In this document: piece by piece, positions 1-8,353 of the stretch
Layout: every line of letters starts with the position of its first letter
Numbering within the stretch: position 1 is the first letter of the stretch
Source of the DNA: CAYUST01 sp964447535
GTDB taxonomy: Bacteria; Patescibacteriota; Gracilibacteria; Absconditabacterales; Absconditicoccaceae
NCBI GenBank assembly: GCA_964447535.1
Contig: CAYUST010000012.1
Location: 1 to 41,900, forward strand
Length of the DNA stretch: 41,900 nucleotides
Reading direction: 5' to 3'
The notes under the pieces: model-generated
The model's input: only the letters and a program-made list of their open reading frames with translations
Database searches by the model: none
Told to the model about the DNA's origin: nothing
Made by a program: the position numbers and the translations under genes

Positions 1-24
1 AAAAGGACACAGATGCTGTGTCCT
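1..24 (-). terminator. Rho-independent terminator, minus strand
   Basis: A perfect 9-bp stem (4-12 with 16-24, loop ATG) is followed on the minus strand by a U run formed by the A run at 1-4, which is cut by the window edge. It would end transcription coming leftward from the candidate RNA and possibly from radA. Confidence 0.7.
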
Positions 25-45
25 AAGTCTTGCCGAAGCAAAAGT

Positions 46-138
46 TAGGAAGGGAAATGCGGGAATACCCATTCATCGATACACGAGGAGACAAGAACAA
101 GATCCGTGTGTCTTCGTGTATCGATGATTCCCTTCCTA
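46..138. repeat. Long imperfect inverted repeat
   Basis: The outer arms 46-56 and 128-138 are perfectly complementary (11 bp). The inner arms 73-93 and 107-127 pair over 21 bp with two mismatches around a 13-nt loop. Between the left outer and inner arms lies a one-sided insert (57-72) that can itself form a GGG/CCC mini-stem. The two-part stem is too long to be accidental and is the core of the candidate RNA. Confidence 0.75.
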
Positions 139-231
139 AAGAAGATGAATCGCGTCGTCCCTGTTGTCAGAGAGCGTACGTGTTTTGTTTGCTTTTTGTC
201 AGGTGGATTTAGTTTTTGTTTTGATGAGTAC

Positions 232-259
232 ACTATACTGCTGGACAGAAATTTTACAA
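232..259 (-). promoter_or_regulatory. Promoter-like -35/-10 pair for the candidate RNA
   Basis: On the minus strand TTGTAA (254-259) and TATAGT (232-237) are separated by 16 bp, close to the sigma-70-type consensus. The predicted start is about position 225, downstream of the radA stop at 342. Confidence 0.45.
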
Positions 260-341
260 GTCTTTTACAGTACAATCCGCTACGTGTTGGTTATCATATA
301 TTTCTCAGTTTATGTATGTGTGTATTGACACAAGTGTTTAG

Positions 342-1589
342 CTATTTGAAGAAGGTGTGTAACTGTGAAATATGTTTGCAGGTCGTGTGGTCAATAAGGG
401 CTTGTTCTCAAGCTTCTTTGGCTCTCTTGGTATGTAGATACGCGGGAGTGATTTGACCTCACAATCCGAGTTCTCCTACAAAAAGATGTGCTTGCGGTGC
501 AGGTACGTTGTGCCACTGACTCAGCAGTGCTGCTGCGATAGCTAAGTCGAGACCTGTGTCATCAGATGATCGACCACCAGGAATATTGACGTACACATCG
601 TGAAATCACAAACCAATTTTGCAGTATCTTTCGAGGATTGCTAAGATGAGTTGTACTCTCTGGTTCTCAACTCACAGTGCAACTCTTTGTGGATATTTGC
701 CATTTGCCTTATTTATCAATGCTTCGATGGTGATGATGACGGGTCTACCATTATCAATTCAGATGGTTTGTACGCTGCCTGGTAGGGAGTTCTTGTGTAT
801 GCCTACAAGCACTGCAGGGAGTAGTCCGGTGGGTGCCATCGTAAACACCCCCATATCATCACTACTTCAGAATCTATTTTTTTTGGCTCTCAAAAATCTT
901 TTGTCGGAGTGTCTTTCCCCTTCGAGATAGAGGACTACATCGACTAAGTGTTCGAGATATTTGGGTCAAGCGATTTCACCTCCTTTGGTAATGTGACCGA
1001 TAATAAATGCAATCGTTCACGTTTGTTTGCAATACATATTGATGAGCTCAGCACATTGTCTGACTTGCGTCGGTGATCACGCAATACTTCCAATACCTGG
1101 CGTTTGGATTGTTTGGATCGAATCAATACAGATGATCGCGGGCTTAGTATTTTCGAGTTCTTCGTGAATTTGCTCTCGATCTGTTTCTGAGATGATGGTG
1201 ATGTGTTTGGTGTCTCCAACTAATCTGTGCAATCTTTGTTTAACTGCTTCAGTGGTTTCTTCTGCAGTGATATAGAGTACAGATGGTATAGGAGTGAGTG
1301 CATTGAGTAACTGGAGCATTATTGTTGATTTACCTACTCCAGGCTCTCCAGCCAAGAGGTAGACACCACCTGGTTGCAGGTTGGACTGCAATGCTCTCGC
1401 TAATTCTGTTTGTTGAATAGTATAGGTTTGCGTATGTCTCATTTCGAGACGAGGTCCTTTTTTAGCTCATTTCCCCTTGGAGGTATTCCCGCCATCACGA
1501 AAAGCCACCAAGGTACCAAAGGTCTGGCAGGCAGGGCATTTCCCAAGTTTCGTCATTGACTGATAGCCACAATCTGTACACACAAACAT
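342..1589 (-). CDS. radA: DNA repair protein RadA (Sms), 415 aa
   Basis: RadA is a RecA-like ATPase that helps process recombination intermediates through branch migration. It starts with a four-cysteine zinc finger (CTDC at residues 4-7, then CPAC), followed by the Walker A GEPGVGKST near residue 85. The diagnostic RadA motif KNRFG lies at residues 237-241, and a C-terminal Lon-protease-like domain contains VNIPGGRSSDDTGLDLA. The reading frame is closed only if ten in-frame TGA codons are glycine; one of them is the invariant glycine of KNRFG. The start at 1589 keeps the zinc finger and has AGGA about 8 nt upstream. The stop is TAG. At 415 residues it is slightly shorter than usual (about 450). 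Identification is secure. Confidence 0.97.
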
Positions 1590-1734
1590 ATGTAATTCCT
1601 ACAAAATAAGAGATGTTATCCTATCGGTTTTTTGCTTGAAAACAAGGAAGAGGACAAGAATAAAAACAGAATAAAATATTATTTCACATACTTTTGAGAG
1701 AATAGCAATAATCTGTTGCAAAAGAGTAAGTCAT

Positions 1735-2076
1735 GTGTATCTTGTGAGTCAAAAAATTATATATATGCAAAGATATAAGATCTTCTCATTAGTAAGTCCT
1801 AGCGGTCAAAAAATTCTTGAGTTTTCTCTCCCTGATCAATTAGTGATCTACCGTCCTTTCGATTATTTCTATCTGCGTGCAACCAGAGAAAAAACACTTA
1901 CTATCAAAGAGCAACTGCAAGGTAACACCATCCTCACTATCTCCTGTAAAGGTTCATCTATACAATGTACGTACTCCAAGATATTGGGATATTCATTGGA
2001 ATGTAATCCAGAAGTGATTTCGACCAAAGCAAGTTACACAGATGGGAGTGAGGCTTTAGCTTTTAGGAGGAGTTGA
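1735..2076 (+). CDS. Small hypothetical protein, possibly ending at UGA
   Basis: I do not recognise this protein of about 113 residues; an internal ATG at 1765 would give 103. It has mixed polar and hydrophobic composition, no signal peptide and no clear motif. The odd point is its end: the frame meets TGA at 2074-2076, 16 nt before a strong terminator hairpin. If UGA is read as glycine, as everywhere else here, the frame runs through the terminator to TAG at 2191-2193. Either UGA is used as a stop here, or the mRNA is non-stop, or there is a frameshift near the 3' end, or the ORF is not real. Confidence 0.45.
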   Translation: MYLVSQKIIYMQRYKIFSLVSPSGQKILEFSLPDQLVIYRPFDYFYLRATREKTLTIKEQLQGNTILTISCKGSSIQCTYSKILGYSLECNPEVISTKASYTDGSEALAFRRS

Positions 2077-2092
2077 AGAGAAAGAACACAAA

Positions 2093-2119
2093 GGGCCTGC
2101 GTATTGCAGGCCCTTTTTT
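2093..2119 (+). terminator. Rho-independent terminator
   Basis: GGGCCTGC and GCAGGCCC form a perfect 8-bp stem with a 5-nt loop, followed by TTTTTT. It closes the plus-strand gene ending near 2076. Confidence 0.85.
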
Positions 2120-2162
2120 CGATATACAAGAAAAGGCAAAAAAAAGGATCAATCTCTCCTCC

Positions 2163-2204
2163 AAGGTCCTACGGGCATTGGGGGGTTCGATAGGCCCTTT
2201 TTTC
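2163..2204 (+). terminator. Possible second terminator hairpin
   Basis: AAGGTCCTA (2163-2171) can pair with TAGGCCCTT (2191-2199) with one mismatch, and a T run follows. It may be a back-up terminator or a degenerate copy of the one at 2093. Confidence 0.35.
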
Positions 2205-2243
2205 ATAGTTGTTTTTACTTGTACGTAGATGTGATGGAAGAAA

Positions 2244-2756
2244 CTATACTGCGTGTGGTTCGTTGCGAGTTTTGAGTAAGTAGGGGAAGTGGGTTACAAA
2301 AAGGAGAAGGAAGAGCACTCACCAAACACCACCACCGATCATATTATCTTTGGTCTGAAAATGTCTTTGATTGATGATCCTAGTCTCTGCATCAGCTTTG
2401 CACTTAGCAATTTCTTCGGGTGTTTTTTGTTTGGGTTGTGCTGCAGGATCTGCAGGAACAGCGGTCTTGCCATCCACATAATTATAGACAGGCGAGGGTT
2501 GTACTTCACAATTTTGTACTTCATAATACATGCCGTTTCAAGCCATATACTCTGTATCTGACACCATGACCGTAAGCATCCATTGATAGAGAGCCGTCCC
2601 TGCCGCTATTACGAATCCTAAGATACTGACAGTAGTTACAATAGTAAGATAGAACTTGAGTACGGAGAAATTCTTTTCTTTGACCATGGAAATAGTGATA
2701 ATGATTAAAATAATAATGGTAGTAATAATGCTACTCGGGATGAGGATATCAAGCAT
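2244..2756 (-). CDS. Hypothetical membrane protein, 170 aa
   Basis: Unrecognised. The protein has two strongly hydrophobic segments near the N-terminus (roughly residues 5-22 and 30-52). A polar, proline-rich middle with two cysteines comes next (residues about 75-145), then a third hydrophobic stretch near residues 145-160 and a basic tail. Two in-frame TGA codons (giving AGNG and VWGV) join what would otherwise look like separate ORFs. The stop is TAG. The ATG at 2756 lacks an obvious ribosome-binding site; an upstream TTG at 2801 is an alternative. It is probably a small inner-membrane protein of unknown role. Confidence 0.6.
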
Positions 2757-2911
2757 GAGGTGAAAATATACTACTACTAAAACAAAATCATCATATACCA
2801 AAAAATACCTTTTTCAAGTGCCAGACCAACTTTCCCCCCATTAACTGTACATTTATTAAAAAGTCATAAAAAGACTTGATTTTATGTGTGGAATATATAT
2901 TGTGTGAAGGT

Positions 2912-3187
2912 ATGAAAATATTATTCCAACTTTTGTTGGTAGGAATCTGCTTCATATACTTCGATATGTCATCTGCTTTGCAGCCTGACGGATCGAGTAT
3001 CCCTACGCAAAGTTCTGCTTTGCCTACGGATGTTGCCATATTGCCTGTGCAAACATTGCCTGGCCTTACTCCTGCGACTCTTTCCCGAGTTACTCAGGAA
3101 AATGGTACTCCAATGGGTGAAAAGAATTTGATCGTGGGAAAGCAATTCCTACCTGACGGACCTCGTCCCGATACTTGACGGGGATAA
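2912..3187 (+). CDS. Small secreted hypothetical protein, 91 aa
   Basis: The N-terminus MKILFQLLLVGICFIYF is a typical signal peptide or anchor. It is followed by a polar, proline- and serine-rich mature part of about 65 residues without cysteine pairs or catalytic motifs. The TGA at 3176-3178 is read as glycine, so the true end is TAA at 3185-3187, two codons later. A terminator follows at once, so this is a single-gene transcript. A TTG at 2876 is an alternative start, but it would bury the signal peptide. Function unknown. Confidence 0.6.
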
Positions 3188-3206
3188 GATTGGTATAAAT
3201 CATGCT

Positions 3207-3237
3207 GGGTCCTGTAATACGGGGCCCTTTTTTTATT
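3207..3237 (+). terminator. Rho-independent terminator
   Basis: GGGTCC pairs with GGGCCC (one G-U pair) around a short loop and is followed by seven T residues. It ends the transcript of the secreted 91-aa protein. Confidence 0.75.
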
Positions 3238-3300
3238 TTTAGAAAAAATTTCTAAAAATAAAAAAAATAAGTCTTGCCTCAAAAGTACTATGCACTTTTG
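3235..3300. repeat. Two adjacent inverted repeats
   Basis: ATTTTTAGAAA (3235-3245) and its complement (3249-3259) form a perfect 11-bp AT-rich palindrome. A second hairpin, CAAAAGT/ACTTTTG, spans 3280-3300. They lie between the terminator of the upstream gene and the candidate small RNA promoter and may insulate the two. Confidence 0.5.
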
Positions 3301-3329
3301 GGGGCGACAAACTTTTTTGTTTTTTGATC

Positions 3330-3357
3330 TTGCAAATTTTTTTACGTATCATATAGT
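3330..3357 (+). promoter_or_regulatory. Promoter of candidate small RNA
   Basis: TTGCAA (3330-3335) and TATAGT (3352-3357) are spaced by 16 bp. No plus-strand gene follows; the next feature downstream is a terminator at 3416. Confidence 0.5.
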
Positions 3358-3363
3358 GAAGTA

Positions 3364-3441
3364 TAGGGTGTTCTCATAGTGTGGCACGTATCGTACCTTT
3401 TCGTTTTGTTTGATAGTCGCGCCGCCCGGCGCGACTTTTTT
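3364..3441 (+). ncRNA. Candidate ~78-nt small RNA
   Basis: A promoter-like element predicts transcription from about 3364, and a strong GC-rich terminator ends it at about 3441. The 50 nt between contain no ORF worth the name. The next gene on the right is on the opposite strand, so this cannot be a 5' leader. The short transcript with a GC-rich terminal hairpin resembles trans-acting small RNAs, but there is no family match I can name. Confidence 0.4.
3416..3441 (+). terminator. GC-rich Rho-independent terminator
   Basis: GTCGCGCC and GGCGCGAC form a perfect 8-bp stem with loop GCCC, followed by six T residues. Its high GC content stands out from the AT-rich surroundings. Confidence 0.85.
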
Positions 3442-3451
3442 CATTAAAATG

Positions 3452-3480
3452 AAAAAATAAACCCCGGGGATGCCCGGGGT
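3452..3480 (-). terminator. Terminator of the HEXXH lipoprotein gene
   Basis: ACCCCGGG pairs with CCCGGGGT around GATG. On the minus strand the hairpin is followed by a T-rich tract. It lies about 20 nt beyond the stop at 3502. Confidence 0.8.
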
Positions 3481-3501
3481 GTGAATATATTTTTTAAAAA
3501 A

Positions 3502-4371
3502 TTACAGATGCACCTGTTGTTGCTGAGCTTTCTCGATACATACTTGGGATTCCTCAAATAGATACGTGAAGCTATCTACATTGAGCTTGCCGGCACGTTC
3601 GAGGTAATCGATCGCTAAGAAACTCATAAATTCCTGCATAAGAAACCACTGTTCGGTTGGATCTGGAGTAATTTTTTCAGCAAGTTGTTCACATACTTGG
3701 TAGACGGCGCGAGAATATTTTCCGTCCTTGAATACACGTTGAGATCTATCGATGAGTTGTGTATAGTACTTGGGATATGTATATTTGAAGTAGTTGAAAC
3801 TTTCATATACGGCTTCAAATTCTCCTACTAGACGAGTTAGACTATCCTGCATCTGCCCAATATGACAGTATTCATGCACAAACTTGATGTCGCTCAACAG
3901 AGTTGTAGTATAGAGAGGTAATAACAAAAGAGGCATACCATCAGGACCTTGATTATACTCGATGTACGAAGTAGAGGGAAGGTACCCATCAATAAAATCA
4001 GCATTGAGTAACTCAGGCGTTCCAAGTATCAAAACAAAGCTTGCGCGTTTGCCGTTGTGGAAACACACATATTCGTTTTGACCAAAGTAGATTCCTAAGT
4101 GTATGTTTTCAAGATCAAGACCTACACGTTGCAACAAGCTACTTGCATATGCGAGGAATGCATTAGCAGTCACTGAGTCGATACGCACTTCCTCCGGAAA
4201 AATCGACGGATAAAGTTCAGCAAGCGTGAGCGTATCATTACTGATAGGTATTGCTTTCTTGTCTTTGAGACTAATTTGAGGAAAATCTAATTTTTTTTCA
4301 CAGCCTCCCCAAAAAAGTAAAACAAGAAAAGTGCAACACATGAGTACACGGAAAGAGTTTTTAAGGTTCAT
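3502..4371 (-). CDS. Lipoprotein with HEXXH metallopeptidase-like motif, 289 aa
   Basis: The N-terminus has a basic start, a hydrophobic core and a lipobox ending in GGC (Cys at about residue 24), so the protein is predicted to be lipid-anchored outside the cytoplasm. Around residue 166 it carries HEYCH, a match to the zinc-binding HEXXH signature. GEFEAVYE follows about 20 residues later and offers a glutamate third ligand as in gluzincins. The rest is unrecognised. This suggests a secreted zinc peptidase, but no specific family could be named, and the HEXXH pattern alone occurs by chance. No in-frame TGA occurs, and the stop is TAA. It lies downstream of, and in the same direction as, the HlyD-type adaptor gene, 123 bp away. 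Confidence 0.65.
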   Translation of the reverse strand: MNLKNSFRVLMCCTFLVLLFWGGCEKKLDFPQISLKDKKAIPISNDTLTLAELYPSIFPEEVRIDSVTANAFLAYASSLLQRVGLDLENIHLGIYFGQNEYVCFHNGKRASFVLILGTPELLNADFIDGYLPSTSYIEYNQGPDGMPLLLLPLYTTTLLSDIKFVHEYCHIGQMQDSLTRLVGEFEAVYESFNYFKYTYPKYYTQLIDRSQRVFKDGKYSRAVYQVCEQLAEKITPDPTEQWFLMQEFMSFLAIDYLERAGKLNVDSFTYLFEESQVCIEKAQQQQVHL

Positions 4372-4494
4372 ACATTTATTTTTTTATGTTTGGGAAAATG
4401 GAGTACGTTTAATAACATACAGTTCTTTATTGTTTTGTCAATGGTTATAGTTATTTTTTGTACTTACCTTTATTGTTGTGCAGAGAGTGAGGTT

Positions 4495-6276
4495 TTATTG
4501 GATTTCTAGTTCAAAACGCACAGGATCAAAAGTGCTCGCATCTGAGATTACTATTATCCATTGTGGATTGAGGGGCGTGATAATTTCTATCATGTCTCAC
4601 CGTAGTTTCCCTACTTCTACTATTTCTTGAGTGAGCCCAGTTCATTGGACTAATGTAACCAATCATTTACCATCGTTGATTAGGGTAATGCTGTTGAGGG
4701 GGAGGAGTGGAGTAGTAGTTTCAAAGGGTATAACTACTTCTACTAGCTCTCCCAAGAGATCAACTGCTTGGTTGAGTGATATTACTACTTCATAGCGCAA
4801 TGCTGCATCTGTGGTTTTAGCATAGGAAACAACCGTTCATTCTCGTATCTCTCCTTGTGCGCGGATGGAGACTACTTTTCATAAACTAATATATGGGAGC
4901 TCTTCCTCACTCAATGAAATACGTACTTCGGGATTACTATTATTACTCAAGGCGATGAGGGGTGTGCCTGGGGTAACCTCTTGTCCTACATCAACAAATA
5001 TTTCTTTCACTACTCATGAGATAGGCGCTTCAATGCTTAATTTACTGATTTGGTGTTGCGCTTCTTGATAACTGACAGAAGCTTGTGCAATACTATTTTG
5101 GAGTGAGGCAAGGGTGGTTTGTTTTGTTTTTTGTGTCGTTGTTGCACTATTTTCAGCTCATTCAAGTCAAATTTCAGCGCGCGCTTGCGCGTCTTGGAGA
5201 TTTCTTTCAAGGAGAGCACGTTGTTGTTCGGCAATAGATATGCTCTGTGCTAGTGAGGCTTGGCCTTGTTGATAGGTAGCCAAAAATGATTCCATAGCAT
5301 TAGCTTGTGCATTGAGTGATGAACGTTGTGCTTGGAGTGATGCAAGGAGACCATCAATAGTTGCTTGCATAGCGAGAAGAGATACAGAAGAAAACTGATC
5401 TGATGTCTCGGTATAGTCTAGCATCGTTTGCATAGATTCTATGAGTGTGGTAGCTGGAGTAAGTGCAGATTTGAGATTTTGGAGATGAGGCACTAGCTCG
5501 TCAGGATCTTGTGACGAAAGTTGAGGAATTGCTTGAAGCTCTGTTTGTCTATAAGCTGCTTTTGCATCACGGAGCGTGCTTGTGTTTCTCGCTCCGAGAA
5601 GTTGCTCAAAGGTATCGTTAGTGTATTTATACAAATCACTCATTCCCAAAATTTTATCACACTCATTGAGAATATTCTCTCTGAGAATACGGATATCGTC
5701 CGTGACAGATCTTGCTGTCGTGAAATAGTTGTTGATGGTTTGTGTATCAGATTCGAGCTTGGTTGCATAATCAAAGTTTGCCTTGTTGAGTTCGGCATCC
5801 ACTTGATCTAGTTGACGCTGAGTTGCTGAATCACTGTTTTGCCCATCTGCACTTTCTCGTTGCACTTGTGCTTGTCTAAGAGCAAGACTACTATCGGTGA
5901 GTGATTTTTCAATTCCTAACACCGTTGCATCGTAGGAAATTCTTGCTTGTTCGAGAGCGGTTCAGGCTCTTTTGACCGCGAAGGTGTATGCTCAATTGGT
6001 GTCGTCGAGTTGGAGCAAAAGTTGGTTGGTAGTGACTTCAGTTCAGAGTTTTGGGGTGATACTTCTCACTCTCCCGGCTACTTGACTAGAGATGACGATT
6101 TCTTGTCCAGCTGTTATCTTCCCTGTTTTGAGTAATTCGGGGCGTTGTGTAAGTGACTGAGCAGTGATAGTTTCAACAAAAAATGGCAGTTTAGCAGGAG
6201 CTTCTACGATTTTGGGAGCTCCGCAGCCACTGAGCAAAAGAGAGGCACTAAGTACAAAGGGAACAATACGTTTCAT
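4495..6276 (-). CDS. HlyD/AcrA-family periplasmic adaptor lipoprotein, 593 aa
   Basis: This is a membrane fusion protein, the adaptor that links an inner-membrane exporter to outer layers in RND, ABC or MacAB-type pumps. A signal peptide ends in the lipobox LLSGC (Cys at about residue 18). It is followed by the first half of a lipoyl-like hairpin domain (ISSQVAGRVRSI and QLLLQLDDTNGAY). A very long, Gln/Ala/Glu-rich coiled coil runs from about 100 to 400. The second lipoyl half reads IEAPISGVVKEIFVDVGQEV, and a beta-barrel region follows. Many in-frame TGA codons are glycine, including the one in APISG. At 593 residues it is longer than most adaptors (350-450) because of the coiled coil. No permease or ATPase gene is adjacent. 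An upstream ATG at 6291 is possible; 6276 gives the better signal peptide. Stop TAA. Confidence 0.88.
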
Positions 6277-6309
6277 AGAAATGGGATACATGTGGATAAA
6301 TCTTGCTAT

Positions 6310-6337
6310 AGTATAGGGATATTGACATAAAAAGCAA
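6310..6337 (-). promoter_or_regulatory. Promoter of the adaptor gene
   Basis: On the minus strand TTGCTT (6332-6337) and TATACT (6310-6315) are separated by 16 bp and lie about 35 nt upstream of the ATG at 6276. Confidence 0.5.
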
Positions 6338-6350
6338 ATTGTTTGTTATA

Positions 6351-6381
6351 AAAAAAGCTTACCCGAGATGCTCGGATAAGC
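6351..6381 (-). terminator. Terminator of the 93-aa membrane protein gene
   Basis: An 11-bp stem with one mismatch (6357-6367 with 6371-6381, loop ATG) is followed on the minus strand by a run of U residues. It directly follows the stop at 6386. Confidence 0.8.
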
Positions 6382-6385
6382 CATT

Positions 6386-6667
6386 TTAGTATTTCTTATT
6401 GTTCCTTCCTTTGATCCAGCGCGGAGGCGGTTCTGAGTCGGTAATTTCCTCAATTTCCTCAGCAGGATCGTCAACGAGTATGCCTAACAGAAAGGCTCCT
6501 AGCAAGAGTATAATGATACCTAGTGCACCACCAATCACCCACAAAGGCGATAATACCCAATCCCACGACCAATCAATGGAGTTCGTGATTTTGAGTATGA
6601 TGAGTATGATGTATCCTATGCCAAGGAAGAACAAGAAGAAGTTGGTAATAGACTCCTTTTGTTGCAT
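6386..6667 (-). CDS. Small two-helix membrane protein, 93 aa
   Basis: Two hydrophobic segments (about residues 8-26 and 41-66) flank the tryptophan-rich sequence IDWSWDWVLSPLWV. A Glu/Pro-rich cytoplasmic tail ends in basic residues. The WSWxWVLSPLW pattern recalls small bacterial and phage proteins annotated as transmembrane Fragile-X-F (TMEM185-like). This is a resemblance in one motif only. The gene is followed by its own terminator and has no in-frame TGA. Function unknown. Confidence 0.65.
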   Translation of the reverse strand: MQQKESITNFFLFFLGIGYIILIILKITNSIDWSWDWVLSPLWVIGGALGIIILLLGAFLLGILVDDPAEEIEEITDSEPPPRWIKGRNNKKY

Positions 6668-6729
6668 ATTTGTTGTTTATGTTTGGTCAGTATATGTTTT
6701 ATTTTATACAATTCAAGAAGGGAAAACAA

Positions 6730-7920
6730 CTACCCTTTGGTGTGTATCGTGAACATCCATTTGATAAGCTCTCCTCTGGTGATGGGTGCTTCCATATCCA
6801 GGAATTCTGAGGTGTTAAACCATCCGCGCGTGACTCCGCTGATCATATAATTTTTGTATCGTGGAGCTGTGGTTTCCTCCTCCCAATGGTTTGCAAGTCT
6901 CATGAGCATAGCAAGCGCCTGCCCTTTGGTGAGATTATTTTTGGGATAAAACCACTCAGCTGAGCCATTATTGAGCTTACTATTGAAAATACCAAACGTA
7001 AACGCCTCTACTACGTATGCTCTCAACGTCATATCGGTAGTTGCATCAAGGTTGGCATCAAATCCCATAGGCAATTCAATGGTTCACTCTAGTCACAATA
7101 CATCCTTGGCAAAAGCAACAAACATTCTTGCTGATTCTTCTCTGAGGATGAGTGCATCATATCTAAATTCATCGACGGTATCATACTTACTGAGTCCTTG
7201 TTGGTGTGCTCGTGAAACAAGTTGGTCATCAGTTTCCTCATCAGTTGCACATGGTCAGGTATATTGAACTGTTGCACCAGCTACACCAGCTAAACAGGCA
7301 TTGCCATAGGTTTCGAGAATGGGAGGACAAGGAGCTTGAATACACTGTACATTGAGAGCACCACAGACAGGTACATATGCGTCGGTACATGCTTGTGGCT
7401 CTTCGTCAGTATCAGTAGGGCATTCTCCTTCAAAGACAATCACTACACCAGCACCAAGTGCGGCGCAGGCGTTTCCATAGGTTTCGCCATCACTACCACA
7501 AACGGGCGCATATTCCATAGTACAAGCCTTATTTTCTTCGGGGAGTTGGTGACAGAAGTCATCGTTTCCCATCGTATAGCCATTGGGGCAAATGGTGCAA
7601 CCTTCATTGATTGCTCCGTTGAGACAATTACAGAATGGAGCAGCGTCTGCTACGCATACCAGTCCATCCTCTTCTTGTGCATCAGTGATTTCACAAGCAG
7701 ATCTAATAGTTCCTACAGGACAAATATCTGCGCAGGTAGCTGAAGCGTCTGGCATAAATGCTGGTACTGTTTCCTGTCATTCTGGACATACACAATTTGG
7801 ATACATCTCTTTGGAGAGACCATTATCACAGGTGGTGTCTTGAGGTGCAATATCGAGACCAAGTACAGGGTAAGTGAAAAATACTCCTACCAACAAGAAC
7901 AGTGAAAGTACATATTTCAT
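6730..7920 (-). CDS. Secreted protein with Kazal-type domains and SLH-like C-terminus, 396 aa
   Basis: A signal peptide (MKYVLSLFLLVGVFFTYPVLG) leads into a cysteine-rich region of about 200 residues. Two segments match Kazal/follistatin modules: ACTMEYAPVCGSDGETYGNAC (about 138-158) and a second with ACTDAYVPVCG and ETYGNAC (about 182-225). Kazal modules typically inhibit serine proteases. The C-terminal 160 residues contain repeated patterns such as TREELxKW- and KGQALAMLMRLAN-like helices that resemble S-layer homology domains, which attach proteins to cell-wall polymers. In-frame TGA codons (for example PEGQ, YTGPC) are glycine. Stop TAG. Inference: a wall-bound surface protein, possibly protecting against host or prey proteases. 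SLH assignment is weaker than Kazal. Confidence 0.8.
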
Positions 7921-8002
7921 GTATACATAAAAAGATATAAAAGGAATTATGTCTGGAGTATATGTATCTATGAGAGACTAGCAAACCTTATTTTTAGCAA
8001 AC

Positions 8003-8269
8003 TTATTTTCTAATCCATTTGATCCAAATGTGTTTGAATATATGCAAAGAGAGTGTAGACAAGAGAAATCACATAGTGGGAACAAGTGCGTTGATCCGAG
8101 GATTGGGAGCGTGTACCATCATAAAAAACACTACAATCACGCCATAGGTGAGTAGAGCAATACATATTTTTCTGGTGGTGCTTTGCTCTCGCTCTTTCTC
8201 GAGTTCTACCCTTTTGTTTCTTTGTTGGAGGAGAGTGATTTGTTCTAAGATTTGTTCCTGGGTATGCAT
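8003..8269 (-). CDS. Small coiled-coil membrane protein, 88 aa
   Basis: Unrecognised. Residues 1-35 are rich in Gln, Glu, Arg and Leu (EQILEQITLLQQRNKRVELE) and should form a coiled coil. A hydrophobic segment follows (about 38-55), then a short polar part and a basic tail. A TGA codon within the C-terminal third is read as glycine, and the frame ends at TAA (8003-8005). The ATG at 8269 is preferred to a TTG at 8302. It lies 85 bp beyond the stop of the spermidine-synthase-like gene in the same direction and may share its transcript. Confidence 0.5.
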
Positions 8270-8353
8270 GCGTAGACTTAAGAAATAAGAGTTAAGATGC
8301 AAGAACCTGCCTGGCGACAGCCAATTTTAGAACCAGGCTTGTGCGCTACTACA

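Larger units (their letters stand above)
1..225 (-). ncRNA. Candidate structured non-coding RNA
   Basis: The stretch from 1 to 341, left of radA, has no convincing coding frame even with UGA read as glycine. On the minus strand it holds a promoter-like pair (TTGTAA at 254-259, TATAGT at 232-237, 16-bp spacer) that predicts a start near 225. Next comes a small hairpin region (about 149-176), then a long imperfect hairpin (46-138), and finally a terminator at 1-24. This promoter, structure, terminator order is what an independent small RNA of about 220 nt would show. I could not match it to RNase P RNA, tmRNA, SRP RNA or 6S RNA by motif. It could also be a structured 3' tail of the radA message. 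Confidence 0.45.

Noticed and set aside
106..456. Open frame of 116 codons on the plus strand
   Set aside because: It runs antisense into the C-terminal end of radA and through the long hairpin, with no protein-like pattern.
342..1589. UGA as selenocysteine or as programmed read-through
   Set aside because: TGA occurs many times per gene, always where glycine is expected, with no SECIS-like elements; reassignment explains it better.
5037..6291. Several separate genes instead of one adaptor gene
   Set aside because: All fragments are in one frame separated only by TGA and together form a complete HlyD-type protein.
8297..8350. GCCTGG...CCAGGC hairpin as a terminator after the spermidine-synthase-like gene
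   Set aside because: The loop is long (18 nt) and there is no T run on either strand, so the call is too weak.
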